Assembly: GCF_943914565.1 (NCBI RefSeq)
Contig: NZ_CALUCN010000008.1
Span: 1-64,000 of the forward strand
Length of the DNA stretch: 64,000 nt
Reading direction: 5' to 3'
Source: an uncultured Tessaracoccus sp.
GTDB lineage: Bacteria > Actinomycetota > Actinomycetes > Propionibacteriales > Propionibacteriaceae
This document shows, piece by piece, positions 26,479-35,208 of the stretch. Below the pieces are notes generated by a model, which saw only the letters and a list, made by a program, of their open reading frames with translations, did not search any database and had not been told where the DNA came from. Position 1 is the first letter of the stretch, and the number at the start of each line of letters is the position of its first letter. The position numbers and the translations under genes were made by a program.

Positions 26479-27473
26479 CAGGCGTGCACCTCCTCGAGCT
26501 CGGAGGTGAGCGCCGCGTCGGCCCCCTGCTCCTTGAACAGCTGCACCACCCGTCGCGGATCCGCCCCGTCGGGCACCGCGATGCGCAGGTGCGAGAACGT
26601 CGTGCCGGCCAGGTGCTCCACGCTGCCGGCGATGATCGCCAGCTCAGCGCCGACGAGGCTCGAGGTGTGCGCGACGACGGGTTCCGCCGCGCGCGCCCCG
26701 CGGCTCAGCACGTCGACCAACGTGCCCGAGACCTCGTCGTGCGGCGGGATGCCCAGCAGCATCTGGCTGAGGCGTCCGTCGAGGGTCGCGACCACGTCGG
26801 TGAGCGGCCCGGATTCGATGATGCGCCCGTGGTCGAGCAGCGAGACCGAGTCGCAGATGCGCTTCACGACGTGCATCTCGTGGGTGATGACGATCACCGC
26901 GAGGTCGGGCCGACGAAGGTTCGTGATGAGCTCGAGGATCTCGTCGGTGGTGCGGGGATCGAGGGCCGACGTCGGCTCGTCGAAGAGCAGCACGTCGGGG
27001 TTGGTCGCGAGTGCGCGGGCGATGCCGACGCGCTGCTGCATGCCGCCGGAGAGCTCGGACGGGTAGAGCCTCGCGGCGTCGGCGAGCCCGACGCGGCGCA
27101 GCAGCTCGTGCGCCCTGGCGAGGCGCTTCGCGCGGGGGACGCCGGCGATCTCCTGCGGGTAGGCGACGTTGTGGGCGACGGTGCGGGAGTCGAACAGGTT
27201 GGCCTGCTGGAACACCAGCCCGATGCGGCGACGGGCCCTGCGCAGGTCGCGCGCCGTCGCGGTGGTCATCTCACGGCCGCCGACCTCGATGCTGCCCGAC
27301 GTCGGCGGCTCGAGCATCGCGAGACATCGGACGAGGGTCGACTTGCCGGCGCCGGAGTGGCCGATGATGCCGTGGATGGCACCGGCGGGAACGGTGAGCG
27401 AGACGCCGTCGAGCGCGCGCACGGGACGCGACGCGCTGCGGTAGTCCTTGACGAGGTCGGTGACGGTGATCAA
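26478..27473 (-). CDS. metN: Methionine ABC transporter ATP-binding protein with NIL domain
   Basis: A 331-residue ABC ATPase: Walker A GHSGAGKST, signature LSGGMQQR, Walker B VLLFDEP, and His switch VITHEMHVV. The C-terminal NIL domain (about residues 250-331, from VAHTSSLVGAEL to ELEEVHA) senses intracellular methionine for trans-inhibition. No ATG or GTG is suitably placed. TTG at 27473 gives MITVTDLVKDY, the family start, and another TTG lies at 27506. Only about 80 nt separate it from the upstream gene, with no riboswitch seen. Confidence 0.9.
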   Translation of the reverse strand: MITVTDLVKDYRSASRPVRALDGVSLTVPAGAIHGIIGHSGAGKSTLVRCLAMLEPPTSGSIEVGGREMTTATARDLRRARRRIGLVFQQANLFDSRTVAHNVAYPQEIAGVPRAKRLARAHELLRRVGLADAARLYPSELSGGMQQRVGIARALATNPDVLLFDEPTSALDPRTTDEILELITNLRRPDLAVIVITHEMHVVKRICDSVSLLDHGRIIESGPLTDVVATLDGRLSQMLLGIPPHDEVSGTLVDVLSRGARAAEPVVAHTSSLVGAELAIIAGSVEHLAGTTFSHLRIAVPDGADPRRVVQLFKEQGADAALTSELEEVHA

Positions 27474-27554
27474 GCGATGCGGGCCCTTTCTGACCCGTCC
27501 ATTCAAGCAGGCATCCCGCGCTCGACGAAACCGGTGCCGTCCCCGGCCGCGCGC

Positions 27555-28127
27555 TCAGGACCAGCGGGCGACGCCGGCCGCGACCTCGTCGAAGCGCTCC
27601 TTGTCGAGCACCGCACCGATGCGGCGCACCGCGCTGGGGTCGATGCGGATGAAGCGGTTGACCCGCACCTCGGACTCGCGGCGACGGTGGTCCCAGTCGC
27701 CGCTGCCGATGTCCACCCAGTAGCGGCCGGCGCGCGCTTCCTGGGCCGCGTCGCGGTCGTGGTCCTGGCTCGTCACCTGCAGCCCGAGCAGCCAGTCGCC
27801 GTCGCGTCCGACGAGCAGCACCGGCCGGTCCTTGCCCTGCGTGTGGTCCTCCTCGTAGGGCACCCAGGTCCAGACGATCTCGCCCGGGTCGGGCAGGCCG
27901 TCGAGGTGCGGGTCGTAGACGGGCTCCAGGTGTCCGGTGTAGTCACCGGGGTACTCGGTGCTCTGCGACGGTGGCGCCGGCCGGTCGAACCGCTCGCTCG
28001 GCCTCGGCTCGACGAGGTCCGGGGCGGGCTGCGTCCGCCCCCCGGTGCGGGTGCCGCGGCGGCCGGGGCGCGTGGCGGCGCGGATGCCGTCGAGCACGAG
28101 CCGCTTCAGGGTTTGCTGCCAGTTCAT
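27555..28127 (-). CDS. PemK/MazF-like protein
   Basis: A 190-residue protein. The C-terminal two thirds (from about residue 80) match the MazF/PemK-like fold seen in many actinobacteria: GEIVWTWVPYEEDHTQGKDRPVLLVG starts the beta-barrel and RFIRIDPSAVRRIGAVL lies near the end. The first 78 residues are basic and Pro/Arg-rich. No antitoxin gene is adjacent, so this may be a solitary domesticated member rather than an active ribonuclease toxin. It lies upstream of metN on the same strand. Confidence 0.75.
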   Translation of the reverse strand: MNWQQTLKRLVLDGIRAATRPGRRGTRTGGRTQPAPDLVEPRPSERFDRPAPPSQSTEYPGDYTGHLEPVYDPHLDGLPDPGEIVWTWVPYEEDHTQGKDRPVLLVGRDGDWLLGLQVTSQDHDRDAAQEARAGRYWVDIGSGDWDHRRRESEVRVNRFIRIDPSAVRRIGAVLDKERFDEVAAGVARWS

Positions 28128-28214
28128 CGCGCCTGCCTCGGGTGGGGGTGTGTCACCGACCCTACCGGGTGCACGACCGGGGCGTGGTGGCGTGGCGACG
28201 TCGGGGGACGCCGC

Positions 28215-28784
28215 TCAACGGAAGCGGGGCAGGCGGCCGTAGAACACCGTCGCGGGGCGGCGGTGGTGGGTGGGCTGGTGCGTGCGGACGCGCTCCCACT
28301 CGTCGAGGTAGCGGCTGACCGGCGGGAGGAACAGCAGCACCGTCGCGACGAGCTGGAGGGCGAGCGCGGTGAGGGCGTGGAGGTTGGTGCCGGCGGCGAC
28401 GAGGCCGGTCAGCGTCAGCGCGACGGGGGCTGCGGCGCGTGCCCAGCGGTGGCCGTTCCAGGCTTGGAACCCGACGACGCCCGCCGCCGCGCCGGCGAGG
28501 CCGGCCAGGCAGGCGTGGACGAACTCGAGCACGAGCGAGAGCAGCTTGCCGGGCTCCGGCTCGAGCCACTGGACGAGGTGCGACGAGATCGCGTACGTCT
28601 CGCGGTGTGCGGCGCGGTACCAGTGCCAGCCGTAGGCGAACGCGATCGCCGCGATCGCGACGTAGCTCAACACCCCCACGACGACGAGCACGCCCGGACG
28701 GCGCGGCTCGCCGGTGCGGGGGCTGAGCGGCACGTCGTCGCGGAGCTCCTCGACGGGTGGGAGGGTGGCGATCTCCTTGGTCAC
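28215..28784 (-). CDS. Four-helix integral membrane protein of unknown function
   Basis: A 189-residue protein with a cytoplasmic acidic N-terminus and about four hydrophobic helices (PGVLVVVGVLSYVAIAAIAF, LLSLVLEFVHACLAGLAG, a third around PVALTLTGLVAAG, and LALQLVATVLLFLPPV). It ends in a basic tail with RTHQPTHHRR. The GTG start overlaps the stop of the M20 hydrolase by 4 nt, so the two are translationally coupled. No family was recognised with certainty. Confidence 0.75.
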   Translation of the reverse strand: MTKEIATLPPVEELRDDVPLSPRTGEPRRPGVLVVVGVLSYVAIAAIAFAYGWHWYRAAHRETYAISSHLVQWLEPEPGKLLSLVLEFVHACLAGLAGAAAGVVGFQAWNGHRWARAAAPVALTLTGLVAAGTNLHALTALALQLVATVLLFLPPVSRYLDEWERVRTHQPTHHRRPATVFYGRLPRFR

Positions 28785-30013
28785 CGCAGCCTCCCCAGGG
28801 CGAGCTCGGTGAAGACGCGCACGCCGTCGTTCAGGACCGCGTCGTCGAAGCGGGCCCGGGCGGAGTGGTTGAAGGGGGCGGTGGCGGGGTCGAGGTCGGG
28901 CGGGCAGGCGCCGAGCCCGAAGAAGCAGCCGGGTACCGCCTCGAGGACGCGGGAGAAGTCCTCCGAGCTGGTGAGCGACTGCTCCCAGCGCACGTGCCGG
29001 TCCGGCCCCAGCGCGCGGGTGATCGTGTCGGCGACGTAGGCGGTCTCGGCGTCGTCGTTCACGGTGACGGGGTAGGCCAGCGGGTTGTCGAGCTCGACGT
29101 CGAGGCCGTGCGCGTCGGCGATGCCGCGGGCGAGGCGGGCGAACCGCTCGAGGACGCGCTCGCGCGAGGCGGGGGAGAACGCGCGGATCGATGCCTCGAG
29201 CTCGGCGGACTCGGGGATCACGTTCGCGGAACGGCCGGCGCTCAACGTGCCGATCGTGAGCACGACCGGGTCGAACACGTCGAACTGCCGCGTCACCATC
29301 GCGTGCGACGCGGTGACGAGCTCCGCGAGCGCCGGGACCGGGTCGATGGCCTTGTGGGGCGCGGATCCGTGGCCGCCCTGACCGGTGAACCGCACGTGCA
29401 CGAAGTCGTGCGAGGCCATCGTCGTGCCGGGCTTCGTCGTGAACGTGCCGGCCGGCTCCAGGCCGGCCCACACGTGGAGGGCGTAGGCGTGGCTGGGGCG
29501 AGCACCCGCCGCCTCGAGCACACCTTCGCGCAGCATGTGGCCCGCGCCGTCGAGGAGCTCCTCGCCGGGTTGGAACATGGCGACGACGTCGCCGGCCAGC
29601 TCGTCGCGCCGGGCGCAGAGCTCGCGGAGTGCGCCGATCAGGATGGTCATGTGGAGGTCATGCCCGCAGGCGTGCATGGCGCCGTTGGTTGAGGCGAAAT
29701 CGAGGCCGGTGTCCTCGTCGACCGGGAGGGCGTCCATGTCTGCGCGCAGGAGTACGACGGGGTGGTCGGGGGTGGCGTCGGCGTGGGGCTCGGCGTCGGG
29801 GGCGGCGGACGCGCGGTCCGGGGCGCCGGGCGAGCGGCGGGGGGTGGCGCCGCCGCGGAGCACCGCGACGACGCTCGAGACGTCCGTGCCGAGTGTGATC
29901 TCCAGCGGCAGGCCCTCGAGCGACTCGAGCACCAGGGCCTGGGTCTGCGGCAGGTGCAGCCCCACCTCGGGGATCTGGTGGAACCTGCGGCGCAGGTCGA
30001 CGAGCTCCGACAT
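28781..30013 (-). CDS. M20D-family amidohydrolase (hippurate hydrolase-like)
   Basis: A 410-residue zinc hydrolase with HACGHDLH at residues 114-121, FQPGEELLDGAGHM with the catalytic Glu pair, GQGGHGSAPHKAIDP in the lid domain and SSEDFSRVL near the C-terminus. An Ala/Pro/Asp-rich insertion (about residues 55-84) is not usual in the family. The second of two close ATGs (30013) is chosen because GGAGG then lies 6 nt upstream. A longer open frame continues into the repeat array and is not believed. A different substrate from the first M20 protein is likely because no transporter is adjacent. Confidence 0.87.
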   Translation of the reverse strand: MSELVDLRRRFHQIPEVGLHLPQTQALVLESLEGLPLEITLGTDVSSVVAVLRGGATPRRSPGAPDRASAAPDAEPHADATPDHPVVLLRADMDALPVDEDTGLDFASTNGAMHACGHDLHMTILIGALRELCARRDELAGDVVAMFQPGEELLDGAGHMLREGVLEAAGARPSHAYALHVWAGLEPAGTFTTKPGTTMASHDFVHVRFTGQGGHGSAPHKAIDPVPALAELVTASHAMVTRQFDVFDPVVLTIGTLSAGRSANVIPESAELEASIRAFSPASRERVLERFARLARGIADAHGLDVELDNPLAYPVTVNDDAETAYVADTITRALGPDRHVRWEQSLTSSEDFSRVLEAVPGCFFGLGACPPDLDPATAPFNHSARARFDDAVLNDGVRVFTELALGRLR

Positions 30014-30179
30014 TCGCATCCTCCTCACGGTCCCTCGCAGCCTACCCGGCTGCTCGGCGCGGAGCCTCCCCGCGGTGCTCCGCCGGACGATGGGCAGCGG
30101 GTGGACCATCGTCGGGATGGTGGCGGTCCGTGGGTGGGGTGATTGGGGTGGGGCGATTGGCGTGGGGTGTTGCGGAGTG

Positions 30180-30549
30180 GTTTGCCAACGAAGGGGGGTG
30201 GTTCGCCAATGTTTGGGTGCGTTCGCCAATGTTCGATTTGGTTTGCCAATCTTGGGGCTGGTTTGCCAACGCTATGACGGTTTGCCAACGTTTGTTCCTT
30301 TTCGCCTGCGCTATCCACGTTCGCCTGCAATAGAGCGTTGGCGAACATGGATAGCGTTGGCGAACCCCGTCGTGAGGGCCCGGACCCAGCCGGATCATTG
30401 GCAAACGGGCCCCTCCGTTGGCAAACGCACCTCTTCATTGGCAAACCGTGCCCCAGCATTGGCGAACCACCCCCCTTCGTTGGCGAACGGGAGCCTCCGT
30501 TGGCAAACCGACCCCTTCGTTGGCGAACCGATCCTTTTCGTTGGCGCAC
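30180..30549. repeat. Array B: 20-bp-period inverted array of GTTNGCNAAC units
   Basis: Left-arm units (GTTTGCCAAC, GTTCGCCAAT) begin at 30180, 30201, 30221, 30241, 30261 and 30280, with degenerate TTCGCCTGC units near 30301 and 30320. Right-arm inverted units (GTTGGCGAAC, ATTGGCAAAC) begin at 30337, 30356, 30397, 30417, 30437, 30458, 30479, 30499, 30519 and 30540. One position near 30376 is skipped. The bases between cores are variable but C-rich in the right arm. The central 90 bp is nearly identical to the reverse complement of array C. Confidence 0.85.
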
Positions 30550-30573
30550 CGCGCCTCAGTGCGTGACAACGTG

Positions 30574-30647
30574 GCACGAAACGCCGCGAAATCCGCGTGG
30601 GAGCGGCTCCACGCGCCCCGACGGTGGTTCCACACGGCGTTTCGTGC
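30574..30647. repeat. 74-nt inverted-repeat element, copy 2
   Basis: Perfect 13-bp ends GCACGAAACGCCG (30574-30586) and CGGCGTTTCGTGC (30635-30647) around a 48-nt interior containing CCGCGTGGGAGC, also found at the same offset in the reversed copy 1. It starts 25 nt after array B. Confidence 0.85.
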
Positions 30648-30750
30648 TCGGCCGGGGCGCTGCCGGGCCTGGGCCCCGCCCGGTACCCGGGGGAACGGTG
30701 TGTGAGGTGTGGCGCCCTCCCGGGGACATGTGGGGTGAGGTACGGGCGTG

Positions 30751-30824
30751 ACACGAAACGCCGTGTCCGCCCGGTTACAGGGCCCAAAACGGCGCTCTGA
30801 AACGCTCTACACGGCGTTTCGTGC
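30751..30824. repeat. 74-nt inverted-repeat element, copy 3
   Basis: Ends ACACGAAACGCCG (30751-30763) and CGGCGTTTCGTGC (30812-30824) differ only at the outermost pair. The 48-nt interior, read on the reverse strand, is similar to copy 1. Confidence 0.8.
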
Positions 30825-30874
30825 CACCCCGGGGCCCGGCCCGCCGAGCCACCCCGGGGCCCGGCACGGCCACA

Positions 30875-30943
30875 CGGGGACGCCCCGCCAAACCACCCGG
30901 GGACGCCCCGCCAAACCACCCGGGGACGCCCCGCCAAGCCACA
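30875..30943. repeat. Three tandem 23-bp repeats
   Basis: CGGGGACGCCCCGCC plus AAACCACC is repeated three times with few changes (30875, 30898, 30921). It may stem from replication slippage. Confidence 0.7.
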
Positions 30944-30998
30944 CGGGCACCAGGCCAGGCCACGCAGGAGCGCCCCTTCACCTACCCTCGACGGTGGC

Positions 30999-31859
30999 TC
31001 ACCCCTGAGGGAACGCAAACGCGCCCACGGCGTCGAGGCGCGGGAAGGCGACGTGGACGTCGGCCTCCGCGGCAGCCGCAGGCTTGGCGCAGTAAGCGAT
31101 CCCGAGGCCGGCGGCGGCGAGCATGGCGAGGTCGTTCGCGCCGTCCCCGACGGCGACGGCGAGCCCCAGCGGCACGTCGGCCGAGGCGGCGAAGCGACGC
31201 AGGTCGCGCTCCTTGTGCGCGCGGTCCACCACGTCGCCGACGATCTCCCCGGTCAGCACCTCGCGTCCGTCCCTGCGGGTGGTGGCGAGCTCGTTGGCCG
31301 AGTGGTAGTCGAGGCCGAGCGAGTCGGCCAGCGGCCCGACGAGCTGCGTGAACCCGCCGGAGGTCACTCCGACGAGGGCGCCGCGGGCGCGTGCCCAGGC
31401 AATGAGCTCGAGCGCCCCGGGGGAGAGGGCCATGCGGGGCGCGACCTCGTCGAACACGCTGGTCGGCAGCCCCTCCAACGTAGCGACGCGGGCGCGGAGC
31501 GAGGCCTCGAAGTCGAGCTCGCCGCGCATGGCTCGCTCGGTGATGGCGGCCACCTCGTCGCGACGGCCGGCGTGCTCGGCCAGGAGGTCGACGGCCTCGG
31601 TGGTGGTGAGGGTGGAGTCGACGTCGCTCAGCAGGAGCCGCGCGTCGTGCTCGGCGAGGTCCCCGTCGACCACCCCGACGGCGACGTCCCCCGCCGCGGC
31701 GCGCAGCTCGGCGCGGAGCGTGGCGGGGGAGTCGTGCTCGGTGAAGGCGTGGACGGCGTGCCCGAAGGTCGGCCGGGTCTCGACGAGGTGCTGCGGGTGG
31801 CAGCGTTCGACGAGCTCGTCGGGGATCGGCAAGGTGGAGGCGAGGGTCACGCGCAGCAT
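30999..31859 (-). CDS. serB: Phosphoserine phosphatase
   Basis: A 286-residue HAD-family phosphatase for the last step of serine synthesis (EC 3.1.3.3). An N-terminal ACT-like region (about 1-70) precedes the HAD motif I DVDSTLTT near residue 79. Motif II is VTSGGFT, motif III includes the Lys of AHKERDL, and motif IV is GDGANDLAML. Lys-Pro and AAEADVHVAF close the fold. It starts 23 nt after the HtrA-type protease and probably ends that operon. Confidence 0.93.
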   Translation of the reverse strand: MLRVTLASTLPIPDELVERCHPQHLVETRPTFGHAVHAFTEHDSPATLRAELRAAAGDVAVGVVDGDLAEHDARLLLSDVDSTLTTTEAVDLLAEHAGRRDEVAAITERAMRGELDFEASLRARVATLEGLPTSVFDEVAPRMALSPGALELIAWARARGALVGVTSGGFTQLVGPLADSLGLDYHSANELATTRRDGREVLTGEIVGDVVDRAHKERDLRRFAASADVPLGLAVAVGDGANDLAMLAAAGLGIAYCAKPAAAAEADVHVAFPRLDAVGAFAFPQG

Positions 31860-31882
31860 GCGTCCAGCCTAGCCAACCGGGA

Positions 31883-33382
31883 TCACTTGGACGCGGCGAC
31901 GAGGGTGACGTTCGCGGTGTGCTGCCGGTTGTCGCGGATGTAGGTCACCTGCACCGGCGTGCCCACCTCCTGTGCCCGCACGATGCCCACGAGCTGGCCC
32001 ACGGACGAGACCTTGCGCTCGCCGATCGCCGTGATCACGTCGCCCGGCTGGAGCCCGGCCTTCGCGGCGGGGGAGTTCGGGACGACGGTCTCGACCTTCG
32101 CGCCCATCGGGCCCGTCTCGTCGGTGTCCTTGGCCGTCACGCCCATCTGGGGGCGCACCGCCTTGCCGGACTCGATCAGCTGCTCGGCGACGCGCTTGGC
32201 CTGGTCGGCGCCGATCGCGAAGCCGATGCCGATGTTGCCGGACTGCCCCTCCTGGCCGCTGGAGAGCGACGCGATCGAGCTCGTGATGCCGACGAGCTGC
32301 CCGGCGCCGTTCACGAGCGCGCCACCGCTGTTGCCGGGGTTGATCGCCGCGCTGGTCTGGATCGCGGCGGTCACGACCGCGTCGGTGCTGCTCGTCGGGG
32401 ACTCGAGCGGGCCTCGACGCTCGTTGTCCACCGCGCGCGTCGTCACCGGGCGGTCCAGCGCGGAGACGATGCCGGTGGTGACGGTGTTCGACAGCCCGAG
32501 CGGGTTGCCGATCGCCATCACCGGGTCGCCCACCTCGAGCGCGAGGTTGTCGCCCCACGCGAGCGGCTCGAGGTCCTTCGGCGGATCCTGCACGCGGATC
32601 ACCGCGAGGTCGGTCTCCGGGTCGGTGCCGACGAGCTCGGCCGAATACGTCGTCGACCCGAGCGTCACGCGGATCTGCTGCGCGCCGTTCACGACGTGGT
32701 TGTTGGTGATGATCGTGCCGTCCTTGCCGATCACGACGCCGGATCCCTGCCCGCCGCCCTGCGCGGTGGCGACCTGGATCGCCGCGACCGACCGCTCCGC
32801 CACGTCCGCGACGGCGGTCCAGTTCGGGTTGTTCTCATCGGCCTGCTGCACGCTCTTGCCCTGCGTCGGCGTCTGCGACTGCCCGATCGCCGCGGGCTGG
32901 TCGTCGGCGAGGTAGCGGGTGGTCACGTACGCGGACCCGCCGCCGACCCCTGCAGCGAGCACCGCGACGCCCAGCACCGCGGCGGCGAGCTTCCCCGCCC
33001 GACGAGGCCTCCCCCCGCGCGGCGACTGCGGCCCGGCGCCACCGGGCTGACTCCCCGCGGGCGGCACCGAGCCGGGCGGGAACCCGGGCGGGCGGCCGGA
33101 ACCGTCGCCCGGCTGGGTGGTGGGCCCCTGCATCGGCCCGGTGGTGGCGCCGGACATCCCGCCCGGGCCGGACCACGTCGGGCGCTGCGTGCCCTGCGGG
33201 TAGCCACCCTGCGGCGGCGGGACCGGGCCGGCCGGGCGGGGGCCCATCGGGGCACTCGGGCCGCTCACAGGTGCGGACGCGGATCCGCTGGACGTGGGGT
33301 GCAGGACCTGGGCGTCGTGCTGCTGCGGCACGCGCGGGCCCTGTCCCTCCGGGCGGGACCACTGGTTCGGGAAATCACTCAT
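31883..33382 (-). CDS. HtrA-type membrane-anchored serine protease with PDZ domain
   Basis: A 499-residue S1C protease. The first 125 residues are a Pro/Gly/Gln-rich cytoplasmic tail, followed by a membrane helix (about 131-150). The trypsin-like domain has the His in TNNHVV, Asp in DPETDLAVI and the nucleophile Ser in NPGNSGGAL. A C-terminal PDZ domain starts around MGVTAKDTDETGPMG. It degrades or refolds damaged exported proteins. Start codon overlaps the methyltransferase stop (ATGA), with AAGGAGG 4 nt upstream. Confidence 0.93.
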   Translation of the reverse strand: MSDFPNQWSRPEGQGPRVPQQHDAQVLHPTSSGSASAPVSGPSAPMGPRPAGPVPPPQGGYPQGTQRPTWSGPGGMSGATTGPMQGPTTQPGDGSGRPPGFPPGSVPPAGSQPGGAGPQSPRGGRPRRAGKLAAAVLGVAVLAAGVGGGSAYVTTRYLADDQPAAIGQSQTPTQGKSVQQADENNPNWTAVADVAERSVAAIQVATAQGGGQGSGVVIGKDGTIITNNHVVNGAQQIRVTLGSTTYSAELVGTDPETDLAVIRVQDPPKDLEPLAWGDNLALEVGDPVMAIGNPLGLSNTVTTGIVSALDRPVTTRAVDNERRGPLESPTSSTDAVVTAAIQTSAAINPGNSGGALVNGAGQLVGITSSIASLSSGQEGQSGNIGIGFAIGADQAKRVAEQLIESGKAVRPQMGVTAKDTDETGPMGAKVETVVPNSPAAKAGLQPGDVITAIGERKVSSVGQLVGIVRAQEVGTPVQVTYIRDNRQHTANVTLVAASK

Positions 33383-34440
33383 GACGCCTCCTTCAACGTG
33401 GTTCCATCGTCGGATCCGTTCCTGTGAACGCCCTGTGTGCGGCCTGTGGTGTGGGTACGAGTCCTGGGTGCGGTGACCGTGACGGTGTAGCGCGGGTCCT
33501 GCGCGACGACGCGGGTGGGGCCCAGCCGTTCGCCGAGTTCGCGACGCCACGGGAGGTGCGAGTTGAAGACGCACCACAACTCGCCGCCGGGACGCAGCAG
33601 CCGGGCCGCGTCGTCGAAGAGCGCGAGGGTGGCGTCGGAGTCCTTCGCGACGCCTCGGTGGAACGGCGGGTTCGTCACGATCGCGTCGAACGCGCCGCCC
33701 GGCAGCCCCGACGTGCCGTCGGCCCACACCGCGTCGACGGCGACGTCGTTCTCGGCCGCGGCGATCTGCGTCGCGGCGACGGCGGCCCAACTCACGTCGA
33801 CGCCCGTGACCCGGTGCCCGTGGCGGGCGAGGTGCACGGCGATCGAGCCGTTGCCGCAGCCGAAGTCGAGCACGTCGGTGCCGTCCGGCGCGAGGTGCCG
33901 GAGCAGGAGTCTGGTGCCGGCGTCGATCTTCGTGCCCGCGAACGTCGCCCCGTGCGCACACACCGTGAAGCCGAGGTCCTCGTGGTGACGCCGCTTGGGC
34001 CAGTTCGACGTCGCGCCCTCGACGGGGCCCCAGGCCCGCAGCACCCGCGACTTCTGCCGGCCGAGGCTCGCGTTCACCGCGGTGAAGTACTTCGCGAGCA
34101 CCTCGTTCATCGAGCGGTGCATGTGCTTCACGCGCCCGCCCGCGAGCAGCAAGAGGTCGTCGCGGCCGAGCACGCTCACCGCGATCTCGTCCAGCGCGGC
34201 CAGCGACTTCGGCAGCCGCGCCAGCGCAAGCTGGGCGCCGCCCAACTCGTCGGGGTGCCCGACGAGCAGTGCTTGGGGGACCAGCGCCGCGTCGCGCAGG
34301 TCGTCGCAGAAGACGCGGACCTCGTCGGTGCGTTCGAGGACGGGCCCGACGAGGGCCGGGGCGTCGACGATCGCCACCGACTCCGGTGCGGGCGGGGCCT
34401 CGTCGAGGAGGAGGCGGTCGACGGGGTCCGGCGCGATCAT
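33379..34440 (-). CDS. RsmC/RlmG-like class I methyltransferase
   Basis: A 353-residue SAM-dependent methyltransferase. The C-terminal catalytic domain has motif I LDFGCGNGSIAV and the NPPFHRG motif typical of 16S/23S rRNA guanine-N2 methyltransferases RsmC and RlmG. The N-terminal half is a degenerate copy of the same fold, as in those enzymes. It overlaps genes on both sides by ATGA. The rRNA position modified cannot be told from the sequence. Confidence 0.85.
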   Translation of the reverse strand: MIAPDPVDRLLLDEAPPAPESVAIVDAPALVGPVLERTDEVRVFCDDLRDAALVPQALLVGHPDELGGAQLALARLPKSLAALDEIAVSVLGRDDLLLLAGGRVKHMHRSMNEVLAKYFTAVNASLGRQKSRVLRAWGPVEGATSNWPKRRHHEDLGFTVCAHGATFAGTKIDAGTRLLLRHLAPDGTDVLDFGCGNGSIAVHLARHGHRVTGVDVSWAAVAATQIAAAENDVAVDAVWADGTSGLPGGAFDAIVTNPPFHRGVAKDSDATLALFDDAARLLRPGGELWCVFNSHLPWRRELGERLGPTRVVAQDPRYTVTVTAPRTRTHTTGRTQGVHRNGSDDGTTLKEAS

Positions 34441-35069
34441 GCGGCCTCCAGCCCGAGCAGGGGGCGCAGCTCACCGAGGTGTTCGACGACGTGCGTGGCG
34501 TTCGCGGCGTCGGCGTGGTGGCCGACGAGCAGGGCGGCGTCCATGCCGGCCCGGGCGGCGGCCTCGGCGTCGATCGGGCGGTCGCCCACGAACAGGCAGT
34601 CGCCCGCGACGAGGCCGTGGCGTTCGAGCAGGAGCCGGACCATCGTCGGGTCCGGTTTGCGGGGGTGGCCGTCCGGAGCGCAGACGAGGTCGTCCACGGT
34701 GAGGTCGAGCGCGGTGAGCAGGGCCTCGGCGCTCGCGCGGTCGCGGTGCGTGACGACGAGGTTCAGCCCGCCGGCGGCGCGGACGTCCGTGAGCAGCGCC
34801 CTCGCGCCCGGCATCGCAGGGGCGGGCTGGGTGCGCCACCGCGCCTTCAACCGGGCGTTGGCCTCGGCGAACCGTGCCGCCGGCAGCCCCGTGCGCTCCG
34901 CGAGCTGCGCGATCGCGTGGCGGGTGGAGACGCGCGTGAGGCCGGCCACGTCGTCGAGCGGCACCGGGCGCCCGCCGGCCCGGGCCTCGTCGGCCAGCGT
35001 CTGGTCGAGCTCGGGGTAGGTGTCGACGAGGGTGCCGCCCATGTCCCAGAACAGGTGCCGGTAGTGCAT
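34437..35069 (-). CDS. HAD-superfamily hydrolase (phosphoglycolate phosphatase-like)
   Basis: A 210-residue HAD protein: motif I is DMGGTLVDT, with Gly where the second Asp is usual; Thr/His motif II is VVTHRD; Lys lies in HPRKPDP; and motif IV is FVGDRPIDAEAA. A helical cap follows motif I. Replacement of the acid/base Asp in motif I (DxD becomes DxG) may reduce or abolish phosphatase activity. First gene of a four-gene run with the methyltransferase, HtrA protease and serB. Confidence 0.85.
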   Translation of the reverse strand: MHYRHLFWDMGGTLVDTYPELDQTLADEARAGGRPVPLDDVAGLTRVSTRHAIAQLAERTGLPAARFAEANARLKARWRTQPAPAMPGARALLTDVRAAGGLNLVVTHRDRASAEALLTALDLTVDDLVCAPDGHPRKPDPTMVRLLLERHGLVAGDCLFVGDRPIDAEAAARAGMDAALLVGHHADAANATHVVEHLGELRPLLGLEAA

Positions 35070-35208
35070 GGCTCCGAGCCTAGTTGGTGCCTCAGACACC
35101 CGTTCCGGGACGCGAGTCGGATGACCGGGCAGCGGCACCACGCGCATCGAGATCTCACGAGGAGATGCAGGGACCCACCCCGCAGCGCGGAACCCGTCCA
35201 GCCTCAGA

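Larger units (their letters stand above)
30014..30998. other. Repeat-dense intergenic region upstream of the second M20 gene
   Basis: About 985 bp without a believable gene. From left to right: array B (30180-30549), two 74-nt elements (30574-30647, 30751-30824) and a 23-bp tandem repeat (30875-30943). The only part likely to hold the M20 promoter is 30014-30179, but no clear hexamers were found. Confidence 0.65.

Noticed and set aside
27474..27554. SAM riboswitch before metN
   Set aside because: Only about 80 nt separate the genes and no junction-like stem set was seen.
28781..30229. Longer M20 protein starting inside array B flank
   Set aside because: The extra N-terminus is repeat-derived, and GGAGG at the right distance favours the ATG at 30013.
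30180..30549. CRISPR array
   Set aside because: Cores are only 10 bp, spacers about 10 bp, orientation reverses in the middle and no cas genes are near.
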